64,000 bases of DNA from Meghimatium bilineatum (taxonomy: Eukaryota; Mollusca; Gastropoda; Stylommatophora; Philomycidae): contig CM067302.1 in assembly GCA_034231615.1 (NCBI GenBank), positions 8,149,114 through 8,213,113 on the forward strand. Direction: 5' to 3'. The notes under the pieces were generated by a model. The model was not told the DNA's origin and did not search any database. It worked only from the letters and a program-made list of their open reading frames with translations. Of this stretch, positions 22,464 through 37,400 are shown in pieces (position 1 is the stretch's first letter; each line of letters opens with the position of its first letter). Made by a program: the position numbers and the translations under genes.

Positions 22464-25400
22464 ATATATATAAATGCATGTATCTTTATTCTGTGTCATT
22501 ATGTACACCTATTCTTGTGTGAGACCTTACTTGTGTGTGTGGAGATATCTATTCCATACACATGCTGTTCCTTCTTGCACATTTCTATAGTCTCTGTGTT
22601 TATTGGTAAATCTGCCGTTGTGTTCTCTATCTTTTACTTTGAGCTTTCACTTGATCTAACATATTACCAGTTATTTTATTACTTCTATCTATCAATAGTG
22701 TGCCAACATATTCCGAAAGCATTATGTCTTTTACTGGACACGCATGGTGCAACCAGTACTTAGTAATGTTTCTAGGTATGAGAAACATTCCTATGTCAAT
22801 TCAGTTATATTTGTGTGGTTTTATTTATTTTGAATGTTAGTTTCTTGAAAAAGGTCCTGTTTGGACCTATACATGAAAAATTGTCCTTTTTCTTTGTTTT
22901 ATTATATATTTTTTGAATCTATAGTTAGGTTTTTCTAGTAACCTTTTTATCTTATTTTACATTACCATTTATTTGTTTGGCAGCACTCTCCAATATTTTG
23001 GTTATTTATATTTCTAAATTTTCATATATTGATGCGAAAACACATTTACAGATTGGTATTATTTTGTTCCACATGAGTTTTTTCCTACATAGTTCAGAAT
23101 AACACCCTTTTCCCCACTACTTGAGCCGTACGTTTGTCTTGTCGAATTCTGCTCACAACATCCACTCCTCTGCGATCATATTTAAAGGATCTTACCTTTG
23201 GCCTTATCTGCTTACTTTTGTCATTTTTTAAGAGAACAACACATGGGAGGTGGTCACTGCCATGATGCCCCAGCACGTCCCATTTGCAGATTGCCACAGA
23301 AGCTGATGACACCAATGCCAGGTCGATAGCGCTATCATCATCACCATCCCTGCTTGCCATCCTTGTTATACGGCCATCGTTAAGGCACACCAGGTCCATA
23401 TCTGTCAGGGCCTCCTCAAGTTCTCTTCCCTGTTTGTTCGAAGCACTATTGCCCCATGATGTACCTTTCGCATTGAAGTCACCACAAAAGAGGATCTGCT
23501 TTTCCTGTTCCATTATCTCCCCTAGGATCTTCCAACCCTGAAGATCAATGCTCGTGTTGCAGGCATACACATTTACAATCATGATTGGGTGCTGGACCCT
23601 CTGGACCCTCACTGCCTGTAACTGGATATTGTCACTATCCCACTTGGACATATCAACCTCGCATACACTAAAACCCTCGCGTACTAAGATTGCCTGTCCA
23701 AGATGTCGCCTATTGTAGAAACACTGAAATCCGGCTATCCTGATATTACCACTTTCACCTAGCTGTGTTTCTTGCAATGCAATGACGTCAGCCACATAAC
23801 ACATCTTTTCTAGCTCTGTTCTACGCTTGTGTACACTGGCCACATTCCAAAACAGCACACGCACGTTTTTAATTCCTAGCCTAGCTGTTTTCGGTCTCGT
23901 TCTTCTAGCACCCGCCCGGTGACTTTTCCTTTTTTGAGCCACCTCGTTTAGGACGCTTGATATTGGCCGCCATTTTTCAAACAGTGCGACAACGAATACA
24001 CTCACGAAGACTTCAGCTCAGATGCACGCACTCCGTTAGCACCGGCGAAGATCTTAATGAGTGGACCTCCTGGTCAGAGAATAACAACACATCACCACAC
24101 AATCTCCTAAATGAAAACAACGAATATATCCATTGTTCAAGTGAAACTGTAGGCGACACACAAAACACTTGCGTTGCTATCCACCATTTTGACCGGAAGA
24201 TGTGGGATAGGCCCCCCTGGTGGAACGAAGAGGTTCAAAGGGCATGGAGCGAGAAACGGAAAGCAGTATCACTATGGCAAAGGGCACGGAAACGTGTTGC
24301 GGCTCAGCCCATGGAGGTCGCACAATGGAAACGGAAGAAAGATATCTTAGTCCAAACATTCAAAGATATTGCAAAGTCAGCAAAGGCGTCAAAATGGGAC
24401 GAATTTTGCAAAGAGATCACACGCGAAAAGTCACTAAAATTGTTCTGGCGGTTACACAAATCCATGAATGGTCTCACAAGACGCGTGACTATTGCCGATT
24501 TCCAGAGCGACGATACCATCTGGCAGAAGACGGACGAGACAAAAGGTGCGGCATTGCTGGCACACTACACCGCACAAATTGGTCAGAGAAATGTGGAGGC
24601 ATATCAAGAAATCAGGAAAACGCTCACAGACACGTGTAAGAACTTGAGCATGGAAAACCATATGCTAATCACAGTTGAAGAAATCAGGAAGGCACTGAAA
24701 AGTACAAAAAATACAGCACCAGGGCCAGATGGCATTAGATACGATGACATTAGTCGAAGAACGGATGAGGAGTTGGGAGAGTTGGCGGACATGTTCAATA
24801 ATAGCCTTCTAAAGGGCACAGTGAAAGAAGACTGGTTGCACAGCTATTTAGTTCCACTACACAAACCTGGGAAGGACCACACCAGGATACATGGCTACAG
24901 AATAATAACTATGCAGAATACGATTGGCAAGCTTTTGGAAAAAATTGTGGCCCGGAAGGTATCGTGTTATCTTGAAAGAAATAAGTGTTTTACCAACATT
25001 GTTAGGAGGATATCGTCGAGGAAAGAAGACATGGCAGAATGCAGCCATATTTGCGCAGGATGTTTTTGAGGGGTTTGATTCGCGCATGGAGACGTGCGGT
25101 CGCAATAGACCTTGAGGATGCGTACAATAGGGTGTCCTTGGATATCTTGATGCACCAGCTGTTAAATCTTGCAGTTAATCCTTTTGTCGTGCGTTGGGTT
25201 GGCGCCGCCCTGATGCACAGGGTTGTAGTTCTTAAGTGTGGTAACTGGATATCTACACCAACGGTTATTAGCCCTGGCCTGCCACAGGGATCGCCTCTAT
25301 CTCCTGTACTTTTCAATGTATACACAGTACATATCGCTGGCAATCAAATCACAGGTGCCGATGATATCCTGGTGTATAGACAGGGCAGAAATCAAGAAGA

Positions 25401-28400
25401 GTGCGTCGTGGAAATACAGAAGTAGCTGGACAGACTGACAAATTGGGTGTCGAGATACGGGAGCAGTGGTTAATCCGTCTAAGGCATTCGTGACGTGGTT
25501 TTCCTTGAACAATCACACGGTAAAGACACCCATGCCACAAGTTTCGTTGTCCGGGAAAAGTTTAGAAAGAACTAGCACAATGAGATATCTGGGCGTGTTT
25601 TTTTTACAGAAGCCTGAGTTTCAGGGAACATGTTGACCACATTATCATAAGGGCAGGCAAAGGCTTAGCAGCAATGAAGGTTATGGCTGCTGCGCAGTGT
25701 GAGCAAAGATTGTTAATTTCTTTTGTACCAGGGTTTGGTTGTGGCTGTGGTGGATATATGCACTGGCAATTCTGACTCTTAGCCAAACTCAGATCGAAAG
25801 ACTGGATAGAGTCCAGAATGCAGCAATGCGTATCATTCTGGGATGCACAAGAGACACATCGACAAGAGCTATGCGATACCTACTTGACTGCCCAACAGCT
25901 GAGCATAGATTACAGTATTGCCATGCACAGGCGTACCTTCAAATACATGCAGATAAGGAACACCCGTTGCATTCTGAAATACAGAAAGTTAAAGGCAGCA
26001 GACTCAAGAGAGGAAGGTCGTGGATGGGACGTGCTGAGGATGTAATACAAAGCGTGTACAGATTACAGGATGTGGCAGCTGGTGCGGAATGGATAGGTCT
26101 ACCCACAGATTTCAAAACTTGTTTGAGAGTAGTAATATCACTTAGCAGGGAATGCAGAGAATGGTGTCCCACAGCTGTGGAGAAAGTGCAGGCTTTAATC
26201 AGTGAAAATACCAAAGAGGGGGATGTGATTATATACACTGATGGATCTGTAATTAGGCATGTTCACAGTGCTTGGGCCTTTACAGCTCAGTGCGCAGGTA
26301 AAACAATCAAGGAGGAAAGTGGTGCCTTTGCGGTCACTACGAGTAGTATGACCATGGAGACTATGGTGGTGACCAAGGCATTTGAGTGGCTACGCACACA
26401 GAAAGTAACGCAGGTCTGCATCTTGAGTGACTCTATGAGTATGATTAAGAAGGTACAAGCGGGTCTCGTTCGCGAACAGTGGATTGAGGCCTTGAGAAAT
26501 GCGAGCTTGAAAGCGGTTACATTTATTTTCGTGCCGGGACATGTGGGCGTTCGAGGTAATGAAAGAGCGGATCAACTGGCATCGTGTGCGATTGTGGCAA
26601 AGGGCGATGGGGCAATGGATCGCGCTGACGTTTTGAACTCCTTAAGAGATATAACACGCGAGAGTGAGACTAATGTGGATGATGATTCCTTTTCAATGGC
26701 TAGGATTAAAGATCAGGGATTGAGATGCGGTGTTGCTAGAGGTGAACATTTTGGAGGGCGCAGAAGAATGATGGTCAACCAGCATAGGACCGGTACTGTC
26801 AGCAGAAGTGTGATGGAGGATACACTCAAGGAGAGATCAGAGCAACTATGGATGTGTCCAGTTTGCAGTGATGATGATCCAACGACTAACTAACTAACAC
26901 CCTTTATCTTCTTCGGTATGTGTTCTCAAACACATGATGGTTAGCAGAATGAAGTCAAGATTACTGAAAACTACCCAAACAGGAGTTTCATTTTAAAAGT
27001 GACATAACCCATGAGTGTGGCACATGGCAGTGAGGTTAGAACTTTGGTCTCACACCCACAAGGTCCAGAGTTTGAAAAGGACTGGGTTTTTTCTGTCAGA
27101 AATGTAAATTAAAAATCACCCTGAATATGACATGGCAATAGCAAGAACATGCAATCTTTATCACACAAGCAACTTAAAACCTTCCTGCAACTTCCCAATG
27201 AGAAAAATACAGTATTCAGTTTTTTTTGTGTGACATACTTCATGCTTACCTTATGCATGTATCTGACAGTTTCAAGAGGATAACTTCCCTTGGCAGTCTC
27301 ACCAGACAGCATCACGCAATCAGCACCATCCAGCACAGCATTGGCTACATCACTTGTTTCTGATCTGGTAGCTCTTGGTTTGGTTGTCATACTTTCCAAC
27401 ATCTGTCAAAATCAAGTCATGTAACAAGTTATAACCAACAGCGAACATGTCACATCAAGTCTATGTAAATGGTGGCACCAACTTTTGATGTTAATTACTG
27501 GAAGCATTAAAATGACTTGAAGCACAACAAATTTTTTGATGGTGTGAAAACATTTTCTGTAGTTAGCAACAGGAACAATTCTTAATTTGACCAACTTATC
27601 AAAAGATTGCCCACATTTAAACTAGAGGATGACCTAAACATCACACACACACACACTGCTGGAACTCTTGTAACACTATATTCCTGAACAAACTCATTGA
27701 ATCACCGGTAAAACATAAATGGGTGAATATGTGAAATTGCTGCCAGCCAGTGTCCTAGATACTGCCATGATCTTTATAGTTATACTGCTTGTGATTGCGG
27801 TAAAAGCATTACTGCCATGAGCACATCTAGTGCTGGTGTGGATAACACATCAGTAAATAGGACAATGGCTTGATCAGATTAATTGATCTAAGTGGATGCT
27901 CTACAGAATGTCACTTGACAAGATACCATCGAAAACATTATCTTACAGGGAACAGTGGAGGGTAGAAGAAGCAGTGGTGGACTGACAATTTTAAGGAATG
28001 GATAGGATCATTGCTACATATTGGTCTGTACCATAGAGGACAGACAAACGGAGATCTATGTTTTGTTACACCCTTCGCAGCATCCCTATGACTAATGTGA
28101 TATACTATTACTAATGCTACCACTATAACTACAACAATTGCTACTGTTATTACTAACAATACTACCATTACAACTGCTGCTACTATTACTAATACTGCCC
28201 CTACCGTTACAACTATAACAACTGTTGCTTTTACTACTACTACTACTACTATACAGATTAACACATTCCCACACATTCTGACCAACAACATTATAGCATA
28301 CAAATGTCAACAGACCTGTGTCGCACAGATGACAGATTTCCCTGCCCTATTACAGCAACCAATCATCATCTTCTGTGCCAGAAAGACTTTCTCTGGTGGA

Positions 28401-31400
28401 ATCTCAATACCCATATCACCTCTAGCAACCATCACACCGTCTGTCTCTTCAAGAATCTCCATGAAACTGAAAAGATTTATATGTAAAATAGCATTTGTTT
28501 CCCCTGAAAAGATGATACATTATGTACTGTATGCAGTTTACTGTATAATGGGAAATTCTTAAAAGAAATAACCTTTAACACTTTGCTGACCAATTTCGAC
28601 AAGTCGAATTTCCGGTACTGGACCTTGGAGACCAAATTTGACAATCGTCAAATTTGCTATGATGCATCAGAAAAATGGGAATACCCATTGCAATAATGTG
28701 CTAAAAATAATGTTTCCGGGAAATTATGTTCTGTAAACATGGCGGCATGTACGGAAAAACGATATAGACCTAGTAATTCAGTTTTTAATCAAGAAATAAG
28801 AGTTTTCAAAGGAAACATTGTATGATAATATAGAAATTAACGTAAATCTAGGCCTAGCATTATGATAAGTAGCATTTCGCACTTGAAATAACTCTGGAGC
28901 TTTCAAATTCATTCAGAAAGTGCAAACAGTCGTTACAACACAGAAAGTTTCAAGGCTTTCTTGCGCTAGATCGATTTTATACAAATTTTTAAAGACAGAC
29001 AATGTATAAAATTTTGCGTGCACTCTCTGTAATGGCGGACAAGTACGCTCTGGATTGCTGGTCAGCAAAGTGTTAAGATATTTCACCAGAATGAGACAGA
29101 TGGAGAAATAAAGATATCAGGAAAGAAATCAAGACCATATCAAGACTACATCAGCAGATGTAGGTGGTTTGTTCACATCATTCTTCTTTTTTCTGCATTT
29201 TTTCTCTCCAATAACCAACACAAAATTTTGTGTGCTTCTGCAGCGGAGCGTGAAGTATGTTGTGCTGCCATTTTCACAGTGGCATTGTTATTTTGCACCT
29301 CTTATACTAACACATCAGATTTCAGCATGCCTTTAATTCGGGTGAGCTTCCCTAGCTTATGATAGCCTTCCTATCTGTCGCCATATGTATATCGACTCCA
29401 TACCATGATGCGTTAATCACCCACTTTCCACGTTGGACTTTCCAGGCCAAAATATGTACATAGGTGGCAACCTCTGAGGAGGCTGTAATCAGGGGTTTAG
29501 TCGACTAAGTACTCCTTGTATGAGGTGTTCCGTTGCCAGTGAACTTGGCTTGCGTAATTAGATGTACATGAACCTTTTCTCATCTGTGAGCATGGTTCCA
29601 GTATTGGAGAAAACTTGACAGTAGAGTTGGGCTGGGTTTATTCACCTTCTAAGCTGAGGTCTCATTTACAGACATTGTGAACACATCCTGGAGCACCAGG
29701 GACTAGAAGCTTGTTCTCGAGCTGAACAGTACTTTAGTTCCATTTTCCATATAGTTTTTTCCACTCTATTTGGATGTCGCTGCTCCATCATTGCTATCCA
29801 CACACATATGGAGACTTGCGCACAACTCGTGATATTCATGACGTCTATCCATATCGGGACATCGGCACTTCGATCCAGCCAGAATGCCTCGCGCTGTTGT
29901 GTGTGTTGGTGCAAGTGTTGGATATATTGCTTATCGTTTTTTTGTGCAGTTAATTCTCATTCTATCTGCAGCTTTCACATCCGATGGACACGATCCCAAA
30001 AAGTATTGGCCAGAAACATCCAGTTTCCAGGGTGACCACGAGGAGGTATTTTTCAGGATCTTGGACATTTGTTAACTCTGGGTCCTGGCACCCCAGCCAC
30101 ATCATGAGAATGGAACCAACACAAGGAGTCCTTCACGCATACAACATCAGAAGATCAGGCTACAAGGCATGAGGAAGACCAATAACTAGATGGGTGGACA
30201 CAGTCAAAGAAACCTTAGAATGACACAGGCTCACCATGGCCAATGACAGACAACTCCTACTTCCTTCCATGATGCTTATTGGTACAAGTGGAAATGAGAA
30301 TAGATACAGATAAAATTATGTTGGATGATTTAACTTCTCTGTTCAGTATCTTCCGGTCATGCTATATTGTCAGGCCTTCCGTCCAGATCAGAGAGTTTTC
30401 CCCCATAGTTTTTGTCTCAGATCTGTATCCTCTGGCCAAGTCCGCTGACTGTGCTTTGCACATTGGGCAGCCCTGAAATATGTCCAGGAATCTGGGCTCT
30501 GGATCCACATGGACATACATGATAAGGAATTCATGAGAAGTAGGTAAAGGTGATACAGTCTGCATTGCCTGTTCTAAGACGAAATAGTGTGATCTACAAG
30601 TCAATTCTGTATAGTTTCTACAGATAAACCTTCAAAGGGGAGGTAAGCAAATAAAATTGTGTTGAGGACAAACATGAACTTATATTGTCAGAATTTGTTA
30701 AGAAAAGTTGTTTTAGCTTGTGTTCTTAAAATACACGAACAAGAGCAATGATACTCACTTTCTAATACCTTGATGGTTCTCCAGCTTGGCAATAATTTTG
30801 ATATTAGCTCCTTTGGGACCAAGAACCTTTCGAATTTCTCTAACACCCTCTGCATCTCTGATGAATGATGCAAAAACCATGTCCACCTGCAACGAGATTG
30901 AATAAAGATTGTTAGAGCAGGTGATTGCAGTGTTTTATATGCATACATTTAATTCTCCATATATTCTCAGCAATTCAATGAATTTGCTCCAGATTTTCAC
31001 TTATCCCAACCCCACATGGGGGTGCATCATCAACCCCACACAGAATGAACTAAATGACCTGGTTCGTGATTTGGACTTACACAAGAACAAGGCAGAATTG
31101 CTCAGATTAAATGGAATCCCCTAGAAGATGTCACAATTACTTCATATTGAAAGCATCGCCAGCAGTTGGAGCCTTTCTTAAAAAAATGATAAGTAATCTG
31201 GGATTCTTTTCTGATATTGAGGAGCTCATGAATGACGTAAAAATAACTTCATTACCCACAAGAATGGAGACTATGTGTAGACTCGTCAAAACTAATTCTT
31301 ACGGCTGTGCTTTTGCACAATGGAAACTTGTCTTCTATCTATTGCAGTAGCGCATGCTGTCCACATGGAAGACCAGCTGTACAAGAAACAGGTGAAGAAA

Positions 31401-34400
31401 TCTAAGGAGTAGTCAATGACTTGATTTTTTACAGGTATTAACCATTGCATTATTACTATTGGCATGCATTTCATGATGTAAACATTCATTTTTGCAGATT
31501 ACAATAAAAAAAACTTAGCACTTCAAAATTGATAAGAAATGACTTATAACTTTTGTAAATATTTGTTGACAGTGAATTTAGCTGCATTTTTTTTAAAATA
31601 AAAAAAACACCAAATAATTGTTAGAAGATGTGAAAGTACTGAAAAAATGGTTCCTTCATGATCACAAATCAAGATATGAAAAGTGAATGCAGAAGAACAA
31701 ATCTGAATTAAAAGCATGCAGAAAATGAATGTGCTGGGCAGGAAGGCACAAAATAATGCAGCTGTGCTGTGAAACCAGCAGCACAACGTACTTCACGTTG
31801 CCTGGTGGAAACTGCACAAACTTTCATGTTGGTGATCAGAGAGCGAACTCAGAAGAACATGCAACCGAAGTAGAACATGCAACCGAAGTAGAACATGCAA
31901 CCGAAGTAGAACATGCAACCGAAGTAGAACATGCAACCGAAGTAGAACACACAAGATGAAGTCAGAATCAAGCTGCTAGACAGATTTTGTACTCACCCCC
32001 ATATCTACTCCAAACTGCAAGTCCTGTTTGTCTTTCTCAGATACTGCAGGCAGATCAACAGCTGTACCTGGCAGGTTACAACCTTTCTTTGATCCCAATT
32101 TACCTCCATTCTCAATCTCACAGACCAAATAATTGCTACCTGCATCAAATATTCATACAATAAATAATACAAAGTATATTATCTACAAAAATTGCCAGAT
32201 TTCTGCTATACAATTTACAAACACCTTTGGTAATGAGATATTCAGTATGTTCTGGATTTGTGCTAATACCTATTATAAGATCCTTGTTTGTTCGCTTTCA
32301 AACTTCCACATTGATGTGTCTGACAAATGTTGCAGTCATCCGTCAGTCTTCATGGGGTCTCAAGTTTTTCATGAAAGAAGACAGGTCAAGGCAAAGTGTT
32401 TATTTATTCCTCTTCTTCTTCAGTGTTCATTCTCAATCTCCCGCTAGATCTCTCTTTTAGCAGGACAATGGTCGTACTAGATTTCCTGCAGGATGTAGTC
32501 CAGAGAATGGAAATATGTTTTGTCGCCGTTTGATTTGCGCCAATGTCCTGACACATCCGTCTTCGGCAGGGTTTATTTATTCATCATCATATGTTTGGCG
32601 GTGACGAAGTCATATGTCCTGTGTGAAATCAGAAAATGGTCACCGTGTCCCATCTGGAGAGCTAATGGCAACAATCATATTTCACTTGATCTAGGTATCA
32701 TGTTACTATTTTTATTTGAGAGTGGCTATAATCTTTGATTTGGCTACTTTACATGTGGTTACCGTATGCCATTCATATGTCACTGTTGCAATGGCCTACC
32801 TTCATTGCTTGAGTTCATCTACGGCTTCATTTCCCAGTATGTACTGGTATCCAATGGATTATACACTTCTTGTAACACTGTGCTAACTTTTCAAGTGAGC
32901 ATACCAGGTGCACATGAACTGTACTATTCTGGCTAAGTATGATCTCTATTACTGAGATGGCACCAGGGAGGATGACAACTTTCTCCCACTGCCTGTGCTT
33001 TACATTCAATGAATGTGTTTGCTGTATGTCTCAGACATACTTTATGTTAAATGAAGGTGTTTGATGCAAATCTCAGACCTACTTCTTCCTACAACAGAAA
33101 TAAGATGCAGAATAGGACAGGCAAAAACAACTTTCAGAAAAATATAATACTGTGTAATAAGACCTTGTCATTAGAGGTGAGAAAGAGTTCTGAAGTGCTA
33201 TATAACCCCTATACTAACATATGGGTGAGAGTCTTGGACAATAAACAAACTGGAAAGTGGGAAATTAGAGGCAACAGAGATGTAGTTCTACAGAAGAATG
33301 CTGAGAATACCATGGACTGCCAGAAAAACTAATGTAGAGGTGTTGAGTCAAATGCGAAACGGACCGTAATCAACAATATAAGAAAACGGCAATCTTATTT
33401 TTTTTGGCCACTTCATGAGACAGGCAGGTATAGAGAACATAGTCATAACGGGAAAAATTGAAGGCAGAGACAGAGGGCGAAAACGTGATAAAATATTAGA
33501 CATTTTGACAGCCTGGCACGGCAAGGAAACAAGGACCTTGATACATAATACTGTGGACAGCCATGACCACCTACGCCATCTGATGATGACTTCTGTGTTG
33601 CAGTATTTCCTAGAAGCAATTTTCCCTTCAACTTTATTAGTATGCTTTCTTCCCCATTTACAATAGCATTTCTAGTAGACCCAGTGTATACTTCTGCATT
33701 TGTTCTCAAACTCCTGTGGATTAGCAGGATGCATTCCAGAGAATTGATTATGTTATGCCATGGTTGATATCTGAGTCATTCGACCTGACACATCCTACTT
33801 CAGCATGGTTTCTGGGTCACTTATGAGATTCTTTGGGATATCCAACTCTGCCCCAAAACCCATTACGATGATGCATGGCAGGTAACAGTGCTGTTATTCT
33901 TCACTCTGCTCCCCTCTTGAGCCCTGGCATCACACGGGCGAGTGTATATAGTGTCCAAAGTTATGGTCAATGTATTTGGTTGCCATGAGTTTTATAATTT
34001 CTATAGATTACATATTTGTGTTCAGAATGTTGTAGTTGAGTTCCATAAGTATGTGTGTTGTTGAAGTACACAAGGAGAGCAAAGAATAGCAAGAGTTAAC
34101 TCACCTATTATGCATGTTGTAAAATGTATAGGAGGAGGATTTGAAGATAGTGTTTGCCATCACAAAGAAGGTCAAATGATCCATATATTACAGATAAGCT
34201 GTTAACCATGGCACAATGTATTCCATTCTCCTCTCTACATCCTGTTAATCTGCAGGAGTTTTGAGAATTAATGCAGAAGCGGCCCTGGAAAGTTTTCTTG
34301 TTCAGGGTGATGTGGTTGAATATATTTGTACTGGCCCTGCGGCTGAGTTTGCTAGATCTCAACTATGCATGCATATCACAGTGCATGTATGTTGTTCATC

Positions 34401-37400
34401 TTTCTCAAGTGACGATGACCACAGTAATGAATTTGTAGTTCACGAGTTTGTAGATGGCCTATCCCTATGCTGTCCGTCTCCCCCCCCCCCACAATCAAAG
34501 TTCACTAGACAAGGCATGTATGGTATGATCACTTTTAGATGGTATGTGTGATCTGCCAGTGTTTTTCTAGCTTGCATCATGTATTGAACTGCTGAATTTA
34601 TGCTGTTTTCCGTAAGATGCTGCAGCTTTTGTGGCATCAGACTGCCATTTAGCTCTTGATGTGTGCAGTGTCTTCCCAAGTATAATGATTTATGCCAAAG
34701 ACTCAGTGATGTCTTCACTGAGTCTGATGCTTCTTTGAGAATACAGAACTTCTGCATCATAGAACAGTACCTTTAGTAGGCAGTGACCTGGCATACACTG
34801 TCATATCTGTCTGCATAATTGTCAAAAAACCTGGCATAATCGTCAACATTTAGAGAGATCGGATATGATCTGTCCAACGAATCTGTAACTGCATCACTAT
34901 CTTCTTATATTCCTTGCCATGAGGCATTTGGTTATCATGTCTTTCCACAGCCTTCTATTTTGTGTGCTGTCAATCGTTTCCAATACCACAATACCAATGT
35001 TCTACCATGCCACAATTCATGGTTGTCGGGTATCTTCTTTCTTGGTCTTTCCCTACCTCTCTTGCTCTTCAACTTGCTTGCTGGTACAATGTTTTCCATC
35101 TTCTATCTTATCAGCTTCTCTATGCACTAGCATAGTATCAAAATATGAGCAATATTAACGAAGAAACAGTATTGGAATGCATACCAATCACTGGTGTAAC
35201 AGGAGATGTGATGTAATAGGACATATGGTGTAATAGATCAGGTGTAACAGAAGATGTAGTGTAATTGCGGATATCTCAACCACATTCGTTGGGCGTACAT
35301 CTTTCCAACCAACAGAAGTTTTTGAGACTGAATGCAGAATTTAAGAAAAAACACAGAAAATTTGTGTTAAGACAGCATCAAAAAACTGGTTTGCCATCAC
35401 AAATAAAGGGTCTAAATCTTTAAGAAATTGTGTAGTGCCACGCTGAAGTTGGATTTGTCAGGCAGAAAGGTGCAGATACCGCAGCTAAGCTGTACACAAT
35501 GACACAATGCATTCTGTTCTCCAGACTACATCCTACTAATCTGCAGACGTCTGAAAAGGAACACAGAAGAAGAAGACTTCTTGGGTGCAAAGTCTGAGCA
35601 GAGAAGATTGATAGTAAGATCGCTTGAATTGAAGTAACAGATCCTTACCTTTCTCCCGACAAATAATAGAGATGAGGCCATCATCAATGTAAATCCTGCA
35701 CCCGACATCCACCACAGTGCAGATGTTCTTGTAGTCCACCCACAAAATGTCCTTATTACATTTCTCCATGTATGCATCATCTACAGTGATCTTAATTCGT
35801 TCTCCAGTCACCAGGGTAGCTTCAGCTGTACCACTCTAGGAAAATGCATACAAGAGGAGATTATTCTGGCATCAAGCATCATTGTTCATATTTGTATATG
35901 TTCATTTCAACATCTAGGAAATGTAAAAAATACCCAGCCAAAGACGGATGCGTCTGGCCATTGGCAGAAATAAAATGGTGACATTAATATTCCATTTCCA
36001 TTCTCTGGACTACATACTGATGGAAATCTATTAGGACCATTTTTTGTTGTTGCTGCAAGAGAGATCTAGCGGGAGTTTCTTCTTCTTCTTCTTTTGCGTT
36101 CGTTCTCAAACTCCTGTAGATTAGCAGGATGTAGTCCGAAGAACGGAATGCATTGTGTCATGGCTTACAGCATTGCTGCGATATTTGTGCCTTTCGGCCT
36201 GACACATCCGACTTCAGCATGGCTTTGGGTCTCTGACCCTATATGGGATGGGACAGCCAACTCCATCCAATAACCTCCTTTTACGACATGCGCGGAAGGT
36301 AAACAATGTTGCTATTCTTTGCTCCCCTTTCAGGCCCTGGCAACACATGGGCGTAGCGGGAGTTTGAGAATGAATGCTGAAGAAGCAAGAAATACAGTTC
36401 TTGTATCCTTTTGTGCAATTTAAGTGTGGTCTCGATAGTTTTATTTTCTACACAGAAAACTTCTAGAGTTGTGCAGCAATGTTTTGTGAAGAATCCTTTC
36501 TTACAGTTATGTAAGAACATAACTTTAGATAAAGTGCTGTGGGGGTTATCACAAGAGGGAACATTATATAACCATGTCATTTACTGAGCATTTGAAGATT
36601 GCTAGGTTAGTACACGGTCCTAATACAGTCTCCCATTCATTAAAATGGACTGAGTACCAGTTGGCTTATTCAACACAGAGATGCTGATTCTAACCACCAG
36701 TTCTGGCTAAATTATGGATTTATTTTTCTGTTCTGGCACTTTTTACTGTTCCACCAAACAAAGATGAAGAAGATGCTGAAAGAGACAATGTTCATGTTCA
36801 GAGAATATAGAAGTGGACACAGGAGGAAGTACATCCTCACTGGAAAGACCAGAAAAACCCATAACCAGCAAATGACTGGGATACTGAGCTTATATACATT
36901 TAGATGGCTGATGGAATGGCAAGCACAGCATATATAGGAATGTCACTTGTGCAGTGGATGTTGGATACTAATCAAGAAGAAATAAATATGACCCTTTTTA
37001 CTGGGGATTTCTTAGTGTAAAACAAATATGAAATACAGGAATAACTAGTCATGATTGCCTTGTAACTTACCCCATCAATAAGACCAGTTCTAATCTCTGG
37101 ACCCTTGGTATCTAAAGCGATGGCAACAGATCGTGGTTCTGAGAATCCTTCCACTGCCTTTCGGACATTCTCTATCGTCTCTCTGTGGTACTGCACCAAA
37201 AAATATAGGAAACATTGAACGCAAAACAAAAAATTACAACCAGTTTGTATCTCAACTCTTATTTAAGCAAAAAAGAATATAACTTGACTACCAGCAAATA
37301 TAAAAACCTCAAGAATGATGCTTGTATACAAGAGGGACACCATGGTCCTCAGCTGTCGTACAAGTGATTTCGTTGTAATTTTTGCATCGTTAGCTGTCAA

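Noticed and set aside
28092-28303. Val- or Ser-rich membrane-like frames
   Set aside because: Both arise from an ACT/AAT trinucleotide stretch on opposite frames.
29666-29914. Tc1/mariner transposase fragment
   Set aside because: A TDEKRF-like string appears nearby, but flanking catalytic motifs are missing and the DNA matches the unidentified repeat family instead.
31729-31959. HATEVE repeat protein
   Set aside because: It is an 18-bp tandem repeat read through in an intron next to exon 6.
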